Part shown: one piece after another, positions 23,301 to 34,500 of the stretch
How positions within the stretch are numbered: the stretch's first letter is position 1
Layout of the letters: each line of letters begins with the position of its first letter
DNA from: Tetraselmis striata
Taxonomy: Eukaryota; Chlorophyta; Chlorodendrophyceae; Chlorodendrales; Chlorodendraceae
Reading direction: 5' to 3'
Length of the DNA stretch: 64,000 bases
NCBI GenBank assembly: GCA_006384855.1
Contig: VCJN01000157.1
Coordinates: forward strand, 1-64,000
Notes under the pieces: generated by a model
The model's input: only the letters and a program-made list of their open reading frames with translations
Database searches by the model: none
What the model was told of the DNA's origin: nothing
Made by a program: the position numbers and the translations under genes

Positions 23301-24363
23301 GGGGAAGCAGCGCCTGGACGCTGAAAGGGGCCTCCTGCAGCCACGCACCACGGCGCAGGAGGTGCTTCAGGTGCCCCCCCCCCCCCCCCCCTTTGCCTTC
23401 TTTACCTTCCCCCATACGGTGTCGAAGCCCAGCACGCCTGCCGCAACCATACACACTCGTCCAGGCGAATGCTCCGAAACCATGGCTGCTCGACGACGCG
23501 TTCTGCTCCGAAACCATTTCTGTTACGCCGATCTGAAACAACAGCATCACCCCATCAAAACGAATTACCGCTGTCGGAAAGTCGCGCGTAGTTTTGGTGA
23601 ACGTGGAGGTGGACGTCACGCACAGCGGCGACCAGCCGGGCCTGGTCGTGTGCCGCACCTTTTGGCTCTACCTCGCGCCTCTGCCGGCCGACGCAACCAA
23701 TAACCATCTCGATCTCGATCTCGCTTGCGGGCCCTCGGACCATTCGTCCCGCTCGTGACGCGTCGCTGTGCGCGAGATCTTCGTATAGCGTTCGCGCCGG
23801 TACGAGTACCGCGCAATAGTCTCGACCTCTCCCAAAATCCCGTTGCCGCTTTCTTGTGTCGGTGGGTTCGCCATCGACAGCGTGGCCATGTGCACCAGTG
23901 TATGAGTGGCCACCGCTGCGCCCCGTGGCAGGGCCTCTTCGTGGAGGGGAGGACCCAATCGACATCCAAACCGGCCAAGGCCGCCGAGGCGGAGGCGGGG
24001 CCGAGCGACGAGAGCAATCCATTCGCGGCGTTTCCGGGCATGGGCGGCGCCGAGCAGGTCGAGGAGCGGGACGGAGCGGGCGGCGAGGCCGCGCAGCCCT
24101 CGAGCGCGGCGCTGCTGATGAACATCATGGGCGACAGCGGGCCGGCAACGGAAGCTGGCGCCCCGCAGGCACAGCCTCAGCCCGACCCGCAGGCGCAGCT
24201 GTCGGGAGCCACGGGCTTCACCATGGCGGAAAGCTCTGCAGACGCGGAGGTGGGGCCGCTGCCGACTATGAAATTGGCCCCGTCGATGCCGGACCGAACT
24301 GTTCCGCTGGCGGGGGTGCTACGGGCGGCGCCCCCAACAAGAGCAGCCGTGTCGGGCCAATAG
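15604..24363 (+). CDS. Unrecognised helical protein with two transmembrane segments, multi-exon
   Basis: Exons by splice sites and phase: 15604-15782, 16366-16537, 17228-17365, 17562-17657, 18911-18982, about 19915-20148, 21460-21757, 22114-22259, 23041-23370 and 23932-24363, giving about 698 residues. A further exon near 23593-23700 (frame containing VNVEVDVTHSGDQPG) is possible. Residues 15-295 are helical with leucine-rich heptads (for example LLRLRSAANRLRAALSLI). A strongly basic stretch (KRRVREMHRE) precedes two hydrophobic segments at about 359-386 (LLIISMYVLGMLAGAAGVV) and 398-421 (IAGVVCFIAGILSCILGVL), a hairpin-like pair with a short loop. The tail is acidic, then Ala/Pro/Gln-rich. 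I do not recognise the family; a membrane-tethered scaffold is only a guess. The stop at 24361 was taken as the end, but continuation into the CEP164-like exons cannot be excluded. Confidence 0.6.
16637..17190 (+). repeat. (ACC/ATCACC) low-complexity repeat in an intron
   Basis: About 550 bp made mainly of CACCATCACC-type units plus variants such as CCATTGCCATCGCC. It lies in the intron between 16537 and 17228 of the helical-membrane gene and leaves open frames in more than one phase (Pro/Ser-rich, His-rich or Thr/Ile-rich). These arise from composition and are not genes. Confidence 0.85.
17873..18063 (+). repeat. MITE-like element, copy A
   Basis: About 190 bp running from CGCCGACGCGGTACTAG to GAGCCGGCACCC, in the intron 17658-18910. 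It shares blocks with copies at 30769 and 36157: GCCGACGCGGTA, GAGGTCAAAT, CGAATGTTCT, TTGAGGC and ATAAGGGT. Ends are roughly inverted (GTGCCGACGC against GCGCCGGCAC in the family). It contains a 14-bp tandem repeat, CATATTGGATA. Confidence 0.65.
18210..18632 (+). repeat. (CT)n polypyrimidine tract in an intron
   Basis: About 420 bp almost purely C and T on the sense strand, beginning with a C-run at about 18212-18234. It lies 280-700 bp before the acceptor of the 18911 exon. The long Pro/Ser/Leu open frames and the Glu/Arg-rich frames on the other strand are composition artefacts. Confidence 0.9.
19744..19892 (+). repeat. Tandem duplication of an 87-bp intronic unit
   Basis: Two units share AAAGTAGTC, GAACAGCCAGA and GCTCCGAAACCAC followed by TCATGTCTACAGC. 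The second unit leads straight into the acceptor of the exon placed at 19915. Single copies of GCTCCGAAACCA recur at 19170, 23471 and 23505, in introns of the same gene. Confidence 0.7.
20216..20375. repeat. TA/CA-rich microsatellite in an intron
   Basis: Irregular TATACATATG-type repeats are followed by ACACACAGACACACACACAC and a (TA)n run. It begins about 65 bp after the donor at 20149, past a C-run. Confidence 0.8.
22288..22385 (+). repeat. (TATG)n microsatellite in an intron
   Basis: Imperfect TATG/TGTA tetranucleotide repeats (TGTATGTATGTATGCATG) just after the donor at 22260, followed by a G-run at about 22442-22461. Confidence 0.8.
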
Positions 24364-24693
24364 TCGTCGCTATAGCATGCCCACTCTCGCGTTGTATAGC
24401 CGAGAACGAATCCGCGTCTTCGCCTGCAGTACCACCCTGCGCGATGGCAGCGGCCACGTTGCGCGAACGCCCTACTCGGCGAAATCGTCCCGTCCGACAC
24501 GGCGACGGACGGGACGGTGAGATCGAATGTATGCGACGCTACAAGTACCAGGTCCGCAGGGGGGGGGGGGGGGGGGGGGGTACTTCGGCCAGCACTAATA
24601 GCCGGAACGTCCTGTCTTTACATGATGCCTGGTTCGGGCTAGCATGAGATAAATGACTCCCCCCCCCCCCCCCCTCCCCGCCCGGCGTCGGCC

Positions 24694-26028
24694 ATGGGAC
24701 GCCGTCGCACGCTCCCGTCGCCGCAGCCCCAGACGCGTGCCAGCGCAGAGGAGCTGACGCAGTACGCTCGCTACCTGGGCATGGATCCCGTCTTTGACGC
24801 CGACCTCCTCTGGATCGCAGAGCAGGTCCGCGCGCCGCCACCGCAAATGCCCCTTCCCCACTACTCAAATATCTCCCAAATGTATGCAAGAAGTATCGCA
24901 AAGGCTCCAGAGCCCGCAGCCGAGCCGCGCCGCAGTGAGGCATACACAATTTCTGCATCCGGGTCCGACTGACACCGCGGGGCCGGATGCGGTCGCTGCC
25001 ATGCCTCAGGCCTACTACGCGCCGCTGCCGGCCAACTGGCAGGAGGCGGCCGACGCAGACGGCAACATTTACTACTTCAACAGCATGACGGGTGCGCGCC
25101 CTGTCTACTCTGTGCTTGTAGCTACCCCGCCCACCTTTAATGCTGCCGATGCTTTGATTTGTTGTTACTGTCACTATTACCATTTTCCGCACTGTGAGAC
25201 TGCAGAGCCAGAGAGGGGATGGACGGAGTTATAAATAAAAATATAGAAACCCGCGCTATTTCTATTTTGAAATTGTGCTCGTACTCATCGTATTTGTAGT
25301 GTAACACCAACTCTAAAAGAAAACCCGGTCAGGAACTCGTATGAATCACTACGTTGTCGCGATGTGTGGGGCCCTCTGCCCACCGCTATGGGGATACCGC
25401 TACCGCCGGAGTCGCGCCACTGACGTTTTCCCTTGCCATTTCGATCGGTCGATCGATCGCAGGCGTGACCACGTGGAGCCACCCGCTGGAGGACCACTTC
25501 CGGTCCCTGTTTCTGCAGATGAAGGCCGACAAGACGCGCGCCAAGGGCGGCGCCAAGTCGAGCGGTACCACTCAGGGTGGCGCTCGTCGGCAAGGCGGCC
25601 ACCCGTTTGGCTCTCCGCGGCAGCACCACCACCTCGACGACACCGAGATGGAAGCCGAATCGGACGGTGACTCCAGCCTGGGCACGAGCCTGAGCCTGAG
25701 CCAGAGTGCCGCCAGCGTGCGGGGGAAGCACCAGCAGTGGGATCTCAGCGGCAGCCAGCGGCAACCCTTCATCCGCTCGTACGGCGCGAGCGGGGACCTC
25801 GGCTCCAGCCTGTCCGCCGCTCGCGCCGCGGCCGCGCTGCCGCCGCCGCTTCCCGACCTCGCCGGCGAGGCAGACGCGGCGTCGGCGCCCGTGGGCAAGG
25901 CGAGGCGCGGCCGGGGCGGCAAGCCGCGCGCCAGCCTGCTGTCGAGCGAGTCGGCGGACGACGGCACGTCACTGCTGCACCCGGTCGCCCGGCACGTATC
26001 GTCCGGCTGGGTGCCGCCCGCGCAGTAG
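24694..26028 (+). CDS. Short CEP164-like WW-domain protein
   Basis: Three exons: 24694-24825, 25010-25091 and 25463-26028, about 259 residues. Phases agree (0, then 1). The start is MGRRRTLPSPQPQTRAS. Residues 19-43 (EELTQYARYLGMDPVFDADL and on) match the helix before the WW domain of CEP164. Residues about 49-84 form a WW domain (PLPANWQEAADADGNIYYFN, then TTWSHPLEDHFRSL). In animals this N-terminal part of CEP164, a distal-appendage protein of the mother centriole or basal body, recruits the kinase TTBK2 to start ciliogenesis (known family biology). The C-terminal 170 residues are low-complexity, rich in Ser, Gly and Ala, without the long coiled coil of animal CEP164. It might instead be the 3' end of the preceding gene; a poly-C run just upstream and a possible acceptor at CCCAG make that plausible. 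The Met start and the family's own N-terminal layout favour a separate gene. Confidence 0.75.
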
Positions 26029-29000
26029 GCGGCGACTCGACGCGCTGCCCGTGACGGCATCTTCGTGCCGCTGCCATGGTAGTGACCAGACGGGGATGCA
26101 TACCTGCATGGTGCTATCTATCGTCAACACCACGCGACCTCTCCGAGTCCGGCGGCGACCGTCCCTGGCCATATAGTATATCGGTCGGCGGGGCGGCTGT
26201 TCATTTATTTCAATAAATCCATCATATGTTTTAAGTACTGTGCTCGAGTAGTCTTCGCGGCAAGGGATGAAGGCGGCGGGGATGCTCCTAGCCTCCCCGC
26301 CAGGCCGGCTGGATGCATGTCAAGTTGCAGGTTCACAGTACGTATGATGAATGGCGAGGACGGTGACATACGCCCAGTCGCTGCAGCCGAGCAAATGGTT
26401 ATCCGCATGCTGTCGGCCGGTGCGAAATGAATGCACACCGGAATGGATGGCGATGATCGCGGTAGTCTACCAGAAGCAGGGGTCGATAGCCACCAGGCGC
26501 GATACCTCTACGGGTGTCTGCATCGGTACTCGCGCAAGCCAAGGGGCGGTGCGACGCGGCTGCGCTTCGCGTGCTGATGAAAAAACGCCCATCGTCTCAA
26601 GGACAACCACTTTTGTTTATGGGCCGGTAATACTAACGACACTAAGTCGTACTATACTACTACCAGTACTGGCACGTTTACTATATCACTATGAATCGTG
26701 CGGAATAAGTGTCGTCAATTTCTGGCCACTTCAGCCCAATGCTCTGCTGTCAGCGGAATTCAGCTCCCCCCCACCACCGGGGAGGGGGGGGGGGGGGGGG
26801 GGGGGGCGTATCATGGATATCGACTGAACTGAGTTCAAACCAGGCTTTGGACTGGATTCAGCTCAGCCTTAGTGCAGGTGGATTAAGGCAGACCCCCATG
26901 ATGGACAGGATCATTGATGGGCAGCATAATAAGCGGTGCCCAGAATCACGCTACACTGCTCATTACTGTTCCACTTGCCGAGGAGCAGTTCAGGAACAGA
27001 GTCCGCATGAAACGTGACTAAATATCTCCGTAATACCGCAATTCGGGTCTGAGTCCCCGGTTCGGAGTACGTTGACGACAGTATATGGTACGGCGGCTAC
27101 GACCCCTCGTATCCACACACCACATCCAGCGTGTCCAGAATATAGGCGGCAGAATATCGAGCTGCTGTGGCCAGAGGCCGAAGAGGCTTCGCGCAGCTCT
27201 AGCAGCAACCCCCTCCCCCCCTGCTTGTGTATTAGACTCCCGCGCTCATCGCCATACACTCCGGGGTGAATTTATCTGCATGTATGATACATGTATAATA
27301 CATGCAGATATGTGCAGCCATGTGTCTCTCACAAGCTGCGGGCGGGTGTTAGTGTGCTCGAGCGCGGCGATTGTTTCGCACCATCCATCGAGTTGAGGAT
27401 TCCGTGCCATATCAAGTATCATTCCGTGGAAATGCTACAAATGTCGGCGTGACGACATGCTGCCGCCCTCACATCATCACATAATTTGCTTGTGACACCG
27501 GTGAATGCACATCCGCCACACCGCAACAATCGGCAGTAGTGTGTACTTGAGCTCCACTAATAACTACTTCACAAGACTGGTGTCTACCCTTTTGTGCACA
27601 TAAGTCTTAGCTTCAAGATAAAGCCGTCAATAGAAACACGACGTAGTGGCAGTTGCAACACAGCACTTCATCAAAAACGACGTGCGGTCGAACGTGGCGC
27701 ACGCCGCGAGGCGGCACTGTTACTTTGGGTGAGTACTCTTGCACGGCGGTGTCAGCATAAGATCGTGTGTTTCTACGGACGTGCATCGTCGTGCACACCG
27801 GGTAGCGCGTACACGCTGGCGTCCTTGTACGCGTGTAATAACCCCCGTAAAAAAACGCTAAGTAACGTGTCGCAGTGCCATTGGTGCGCGAATACTACAC
27901 CCCTGTGCTGCAACACACCCACGTCCTGGCCAACAGAGGCCCCGCCCTACGCAGTATTTCGACCCTATGCAGGTTGGCCAGGGGCGGACCCTTCCATGAT
28001 ACTGGGTATTAAAGACAGCACGCGTAGTCAAAAACTTGATTCAGTTGGAAAACTAATTTTAAATTAGACACATATATCGAATTTGCATCCCATCCAGCAG
28101 GGGATTCGGTGATGGGTTTCTCGTTCGTTCGTAACCAGCAAACATAAAGGGGAAATTTGTGGGGGAAAACACCCGCAGAAACACCTGGAACAACCGTAAT
28201 TATGCTCTGTTGTGGGGGACCGGGACGTCAGGCGGCTGCAAAGCGCCACTTCGTCATCTCACTGCACACGGGCGTCCTGTTACATATAGCTAGGGGCGTA
28301 CGTGTAGAGTGCGGGTGCCCTCACGCTAACACCAATACTGCAAACAAGAGCCTGCCCTATCTGTCAGAGGCCGCATCTAAACGCAATGACATCAGAACTA
28401 ATATATCGTATATATATAGTTCCAGATCATATTTCATATATAGTTCATAGCATATGTAAATCATATAATATATATATAAATATGTGTGATATGAACCATA
28501 TAAATTGTATAATATAATGATATTGGAATGCTTTTATAGGTTGCATGCAGACCCATTGTCAGGGTCGCTATAAGGGTCCCTGGAACAGCTCGGGTCGGGC
28601 GGTGTAAGCAGCAAGTCAGCACGTAACTTCATTCCGTTCACAACAAGGACCTGGCCTTCAGAGGACTGCATGCTACGGGGGCAGCCGGCCGTAAGCGGGC
28701 TCATGTGAAGAAAAGTAAAGCACCCCCGGACAAGGGCCGGAACCCTGTACAGTCTAGATTGTGACCTAGGGATGTGCGATCCTCCACAGATGCCATCTAG
28801 GTGCCTAGCCGATTCGACGATCGCCTCATTCAAACCCCGTAGGGCTAACTAATGCGCGGCGGGAGGCGCAGGCGGGTCAACGAGTAATTCATTGATCCAA
28901 CAAAGGCCCGAGTCAGCTCAAGTTCCCGGGCCCGATAGTAGTGACACACTGGGAGCTCTCAAAAAACTCGTCCGCGGGTTCATGTAGTTGGGCTGTGAGA

Positions 29001-29380
29001 CAGCTGGCTTGGATCGCCCAGGAACAAAGTTGAAAGATAACTCAACGTTAACCTACTAAGAGTTCTTATGGGCTAGTCGGCGCCCGTAGGCATGTGCCAT
29101 GTGGACATCAGCTGGCGAACCGCTCGCCGCCACACCTGGCCACACGCTGCACAAGGCAGCTTGGAGGTCACACTCCGCTTGGCCGCCACTGCCCACGCAG
29201 GGACTAGGGCAAGCAAGGCTGTGCCCTGTGCGCTGGGCACCCGTTTGGCAGAACACATCAAGCCGGTCATTTTAATAACGGCGACTACTACTATTGCTAA
29301 CTGTACAGTCCGGCAGAGGACGGGTGTTGGCGCTACACAGACGATGCCGGCCCCTTTCGAAAAGGGAGGTGAAAAAGACA
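26029..29380. other. Spacer between convergent genes, no gene recognised
   Basis: Convergent spacer between the CEP164-like gene and the surface-protein gene. It holds a G-run at 26785-26806 and an AT-rich patch at 28400-28520 (TATATATA-type). Open frames here are short, uneven in composition and lack exon-like neighbours. A G-run at 29381-29402 marks its end. Confidence 0.5.
26212..26217 (+). terminator. Possible polyadenylation signal of the CEP164-like gene
   Basis: AATAAA stands 184 bp after the stop at 26028, in TTATTTCAATAAATCC. No other candidate is obvious. Green algae often use TGTAA instead, so this is tentative. Confidence 0.3.
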
Positions 29381-29671
29381 AGGGGGGGGGGGGGGGGGGG
29401 GGAGGGGCACAGAGCCACAGGGCAGCCCGGCCAGCTGCACGGCGTTCACAGCCAGGCAGCCGGGGAGTCCGCCGATAGGACATGTTTCGCTCTCGGCGGT
29501 GACGGAGTGTGCCTCGGCAACGGCCGACGGAAGGGATCCCCCGTGCTCGCCCGAGAATCTTCCTGGAATCTTGGATCTTGGAGTGCTCGAGGCAGCTGCC
29601 TGCTGGGCGCCTCTCCGATGAGAAGTGGTGTACCTTATCATTACCCATTGTTGAAAAGAGCAGTAGTTGCC

Positions 29672-31554
29672 TCATCGCTCCTTCAGCTCGCAGGTCCACT
29701 CGGGCGCGGAGGAGGACACCGTCGAGACGAGGCCCAGCTCCTCGCCGCCGCCGCCGCCGCCGAGGCCGGAGCGCAGCCGCGTGAGACCCAGCCGCGAGGC
29801 GGAGGGCGGCACCAGCTCCGCGCCCCCCGGGACCGCCGAGGCGCCGCCGGAGGGGGTCGGGTGCAGGGAAAACGCGGGCATGCGCCTCCAGCGCAGCGCC
29901 CACAGGGCGCGCAGCCGGCGGCTGCACAGCGCGGCCGCCAGCCCCTGGAGTGGGAAGGGAAGGGGGGGCGTCGGTCAGCACCTGTCACAAGTGGACGAAT
30001 AAAGGGGACCGCACGGGAGAGACACCATAACATCATGCAACAAGGACTTAATATGTTACCAGTGCTATTATCGGTGCTACTACTACCGTACAAACACAAA
30101 CGGATAAATAACGATTTTGAACCCCCACGAGGATTACAACAGAGGATTGCAAACTATAACAACGGAAAAACAAGTCAAAATAAAGCGAGAATACAACACC
30201 AATATTCGGACTCAAGGTGCAAAACAATTCATTGCTTGGGACTGTATTTAATTCTACGGTATTGCTGGTTTATCTATCTATCTATCTTACTATCTATCTA
30301 TATGCCTGTCTGTCTATATGTATGTAAATTGAACTATAAGCATGATTAATTAAGACAGTGAATCGGTGCGATGCGGGCATGGGACCGGTCAGGCTGTCGC
30401 CCACCAATGCCAGCAGCAATACAAATGTTATTAAAGTGCAGCGGCGGGCTCATGGGCACATTGTTGTGCCTGGATTGAGGAAAGAGCGCGTCCCACTACC
30501 GCCATCATAGTAGCAGCCAATGCTCTGGTTTGATGGGGCGGCGTTTTGCACGCTCGGGTACGTTGATTGTGTGGCGCTTGCCGGTAGTAGTGGTGGGTGG
30601 CTGATGTTTGAGATGTTACCCTCGAGGGAACGAGAGGGGGGGCAGTCGTATCAATCAATCCACGAGTTGAGCACCATTAGATGCAACATCATATGCTCTA
30701 CACACGTTGATGCACAGTAAGGCGTGTAAGCTCAATTTGGGTGGCAGTACATGTTCGGCAGTGGTCCGGGTGCCGACGCGGTAATAGGGACACTGCGAAT
30801 CAGAAGCTGCCATGCCTGCCAGAGGTGGAATCTAGGCTACACTATAGTGAACCAGAACAATAGCGAATGTTCTCATAGGTTGCAGAGCAAGCCCAGTTTG
30901 AGGCTTGTTATGATAGGGGGTTCTCATTATCGGGGCGCCGGGATCCGCAGTCAGAACTGGATGGATCAAGACGGGGAGAGGTCAGAGCGGAAGGGGCGTG
31001 GCAGTGCCATGGCGGGCAGCGCACCAGGAGGGACACGGTGCTGGCGCCCACGGAGACCCAGGCCCAAACGGGGATCCCGAACCAGCCGCGGCGCGTGGGG
31101 TCGTGGATCTCCATCTGCACCGTCTCGGGCGCCACGATCGGCTGGGCGTTAAGCGCCTGTGCACAGCCAGAAAGTGAAAAGGGAAAGGGGGGGGGGGGGG
31201 GGGGGGGGGGTGTCAGTGCCAGATGTGGGCGGAGACGACTCAGTTAAGGGGAAAAAGAGGGCCCGTAGGGGAGAGGGGGGAGGGGGGGGGGGGGGGCACC
31301 TTGGTGGTACGGGAGAAGAAGGCGTCGGGGCTCTTGGCCAGCAGCTCGATGCCATTGTCTGCGCTCAGCTCCTGGACATTCACCTGGTTGCCCACCGCGC
31401 CAGGGTAGGGATGGAGAGCAGGGAGATTGTAGGGTTTTAGGGTTTTGACTCGTGTTTTAGGATATATATATATATATATGTTGTGTGTGTGTGTGTGTCT
31501 GTGTGTGTGTGTGTGTGTACATATATAGAGAATGTATATATGTACATATATATA

Positions 31555-31587
<33 letters not shown>

Positions 31588-34500
31588 ACATATATAGAGA
31601 ATGTATATATGTACATATATATATGTATATGTGTGTGTGTGTGTGTGTGCAGTGGGCTGATCCAGGTACCAGTACCATCCAGCGGAAGGAGGGGAGGTGG
31701 GGGTGGGGTGGGGGTCTCCGCACCTTGGCCGTAATGTCGTCGCTGCTGTCGTCCTGCAGGTTGACGTCCGCTGCCAGTGTCGCCGTGACGTTGGCGGTCA
31801 GCAGCCGCCGTCGCGAGGCGGCGCCGCTGCTGTCGTTGCCCGCAAGCGCGAGCCAGGCCACCACCTCAGCCGGCAGCTCGGGCAGGCCGGCGGATGCTGC
31901 GCGGGCGTCGCCGGTGGCAGCCTCATTCTGGTCTGGGCCGCTCCCAGAAGCAGATGCCGTCTGGTTGGCCCTCAACCGGGTAGTGCCATTCGAGACCGAC
32001 CAGCCCGCTGGTGGCGACGAGGGGTCGGCGGGGCGCCCGGTCGACGAGTCGGACGACGCCGACGAGGCACGAGAGGAGCTGTTGGTGCCGGCGGAAGTTT
32101 CATTTTGGTTGCCGGCAGCCAGCTGGGCCATCGGTGGGCCGCGCGCGGCCGGCGCCATGAAGCCGATGAGGTGGCCGCTGGCGTCGGCGGGGTGCAGCAC
32201 GTGCAGGCCCACCTCGACGTCGGCCAGCGGCACGCGAAAGACGCTGGCAGTGTCGAGGCGCAGCAGGTGTGCGACGACCGCCTCGATGGAGCCCACCAGG
32301 CTCGTGCGCAGCGTGACATCCTCCAGGTCGGCGGTGTCCACCAAGAACGCAACACGCAGCTGCACGATGACGGCGTAGTCGGTGCTCAGGTCGGTGGGGT
32401 GCGCGGGCTGCGAGCAATTGCCGGCGCCGGCCGACGGCGTGGTGAGGTGCGGCGGGCACAGCAAGCACGCGCGCGCGCCCGGCCAGGGCGTGTAGGTGCC
32501 AGTGCCGCACTGCCGGCACTCGCCGGCGCCCCAGACAGGAGAGAAGCCTCCCGGTCGGCACGGGTAGCACCGGCCTGCGAGGCTGGGCGAGAAGCTGCCG
32601 GGGCGGCACAGCCCGCAGGCGACCGAGTCCGGCGAGCCCGACCAATAGCCGCGCTCGCAGGCCTCACAGCCCGCCGCTGCTAGCGCGTCGGGCAGCGCCA
32701 GGGGCGGCAGCCCTGCCTCTAGCACGGGAGGCCAGAGCGGCTCCGGTGTGCCCGTGGCATTGGAGGCGGCCGTCACCCGAGACGGCGACGAGCGTCCCGC
32801 GGAGCGAGGCGGGCGCTGCGCAGGGACGGATGGCGCTCCCCCACCCGTGCCTAACGGCGTGCCCTTCCCGCCCGTCGCCTCCGACTTCCCGACCCCCTCA
32901 CTCTCGGACGGGCCGAGGCGAGTGGCACGGGGCGCATCCTGGTTGCGGCGGTCGTTCAGGCGGAGCGTGTATGTCGCGGACGTCACGCCGTCCTCGGCCA
33001 CCACGAGGATGCGCACGCTAGTGACGGCCGGACCGCTTCCGGCGGCGGCGAGCGGCAGCGCCACCAGCGGGAGCGTCCCGGCGCCGATGCCGTCCAGCAC
33101 CTGAAGAGAAAGTCACGCGATGAGAACAGGGTGAAAGGGGAGAAAATGTGTGTGTGTGTGGGGGGGGGGGGGGGGGGGGAAGGGGGGGTCAAGTGACCAT
33201 AAAAAAGGTGGTTCGTGGCACGGCAAGGCGAGCAGCAGCAGCAGCAGAAACATTGTCCGAAATAAATATTCACCTCCGAGCCGACCTCCACGCGCACGCC
33301 CGGCACGCCCGCGTGTTTGAGTGTCAGCGCCAGGAAAAAGCCGCCCTCGTTGCTGCCCGAGCCACCGCCGTCGTCGAGCAGCTCCACGTCGATGGGGCCA
33401 TCCGCCGCGCACGGGCGATGGACGTCGATGGACGGCGCAGTAGGCCCAGCGTCCAGCCCATCCAGCTGCTGCCAGGCTTTCGAGCGCTGCGGCGCGTCGG
33501 CGGCGGCTGCCGACGAGTCGCACGCGAGGGTGTTCTGAGCGAGAGACAGCACGCGCACGCTGGCCAGCTCCGCGTGGGCGGGGTCCGCCAGGCGGGTGAC
33601 GCTGAGCGTGTAGGGCGGGGGCAGCGGGCCCATGGCGCTTGCGTTACACGCGGCGGTCGGCACCACGCGGAAGGTGTTCTGCCCCACAGCGACCGGCAGC
33701 CGCCAGCGGAGCTTGCCGCGAAACTCCTGCGGCTGCTGCACCACCGTCTCCGCCCCGGCGGGCGCGGCCTCGCCCACGTCCGCCCGCGCCAGCCGACCGT
33801 GATTCTGCCCCAGCATGTCGCACAGGGCCAGCGGGGCGGACGACTGCTCGCACGCGGCCGCGTACTTGTCAGCGCCGGCGCTATGGGCGCCGCCTTCTTC
33901 GTCGTCGCCGCCGAGAAGCGAACGTCGATGGGGGCCCTCGACAGTCACGTTGGCCAGCTGCTGCTGCTGCTGCTCCTTCAGCACCGCGGTGGCGTCCGAT
34001 ATGTTGGCCCCCGCCAGCATCAGGTTGCCCAGCGCGCTGGGCTCCAGCACCAGATGGGAGCTGCGGTAGATGGCCTCCACTTGGATCGGCACCGTGCTGG
34101 TGGTCTTCAGGTCCAGCGTGATGGCCTCCACCTGGCTGCCCACGTGAGCGCCGTACTCCAGGACCTCCGGCCGGAAGCGCGGCGAGACCGGCAGGGCGGC
34201 GGTGGTGCCGCTCGAGTTGGTGGTGATGGCGAGGTCAGAGGCCATGACGGCGGCGGTGCCGGCGCTCTGCTCCAAAGACCAGCTGCTTGGGGCGGGTGCG
34301 GGGGCGGCGCCGTCGCCCTCCGCGGTGCGCGTGCCCAGGGGGCACACGCCCCGCGGTGAGCCGAGCACGTGCAGCAGGGGCTGCACCCCCGGCGCAGCGT
34401 CCACCCGCGCGTTGCTGCTGGTGTTGAGCGCCAGCATGGCTCGAAGGTAGACCTGCCGGCGGCGCATCAGCAACAAGCGCAGACTGAGCGCGAGGCGCCG

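Noticed and set aside
29073-29981. Minus-strand ORF of 302 codons overlapping the last exon of the surface-protein gene
   Set aside because: The phase-correct frame from the preceding exon gives the continuing membrane helix and an Arg-rich tail ending at 29672; this longer frame does not.
31485-32683. Plus-strand ORFs of about 300 codons across 31.5-32.7 kb
   Set aside because: They are antisense shadows of the large coding exon at 33100-31724, which has cadherin-like and Cys-rich motifs and proper splice sites.
33148-34359. Plus-strand ORF of 403 codons
   Set aside because: Antisense shadow of the 34452-33274 exon of the surface-protein gene.
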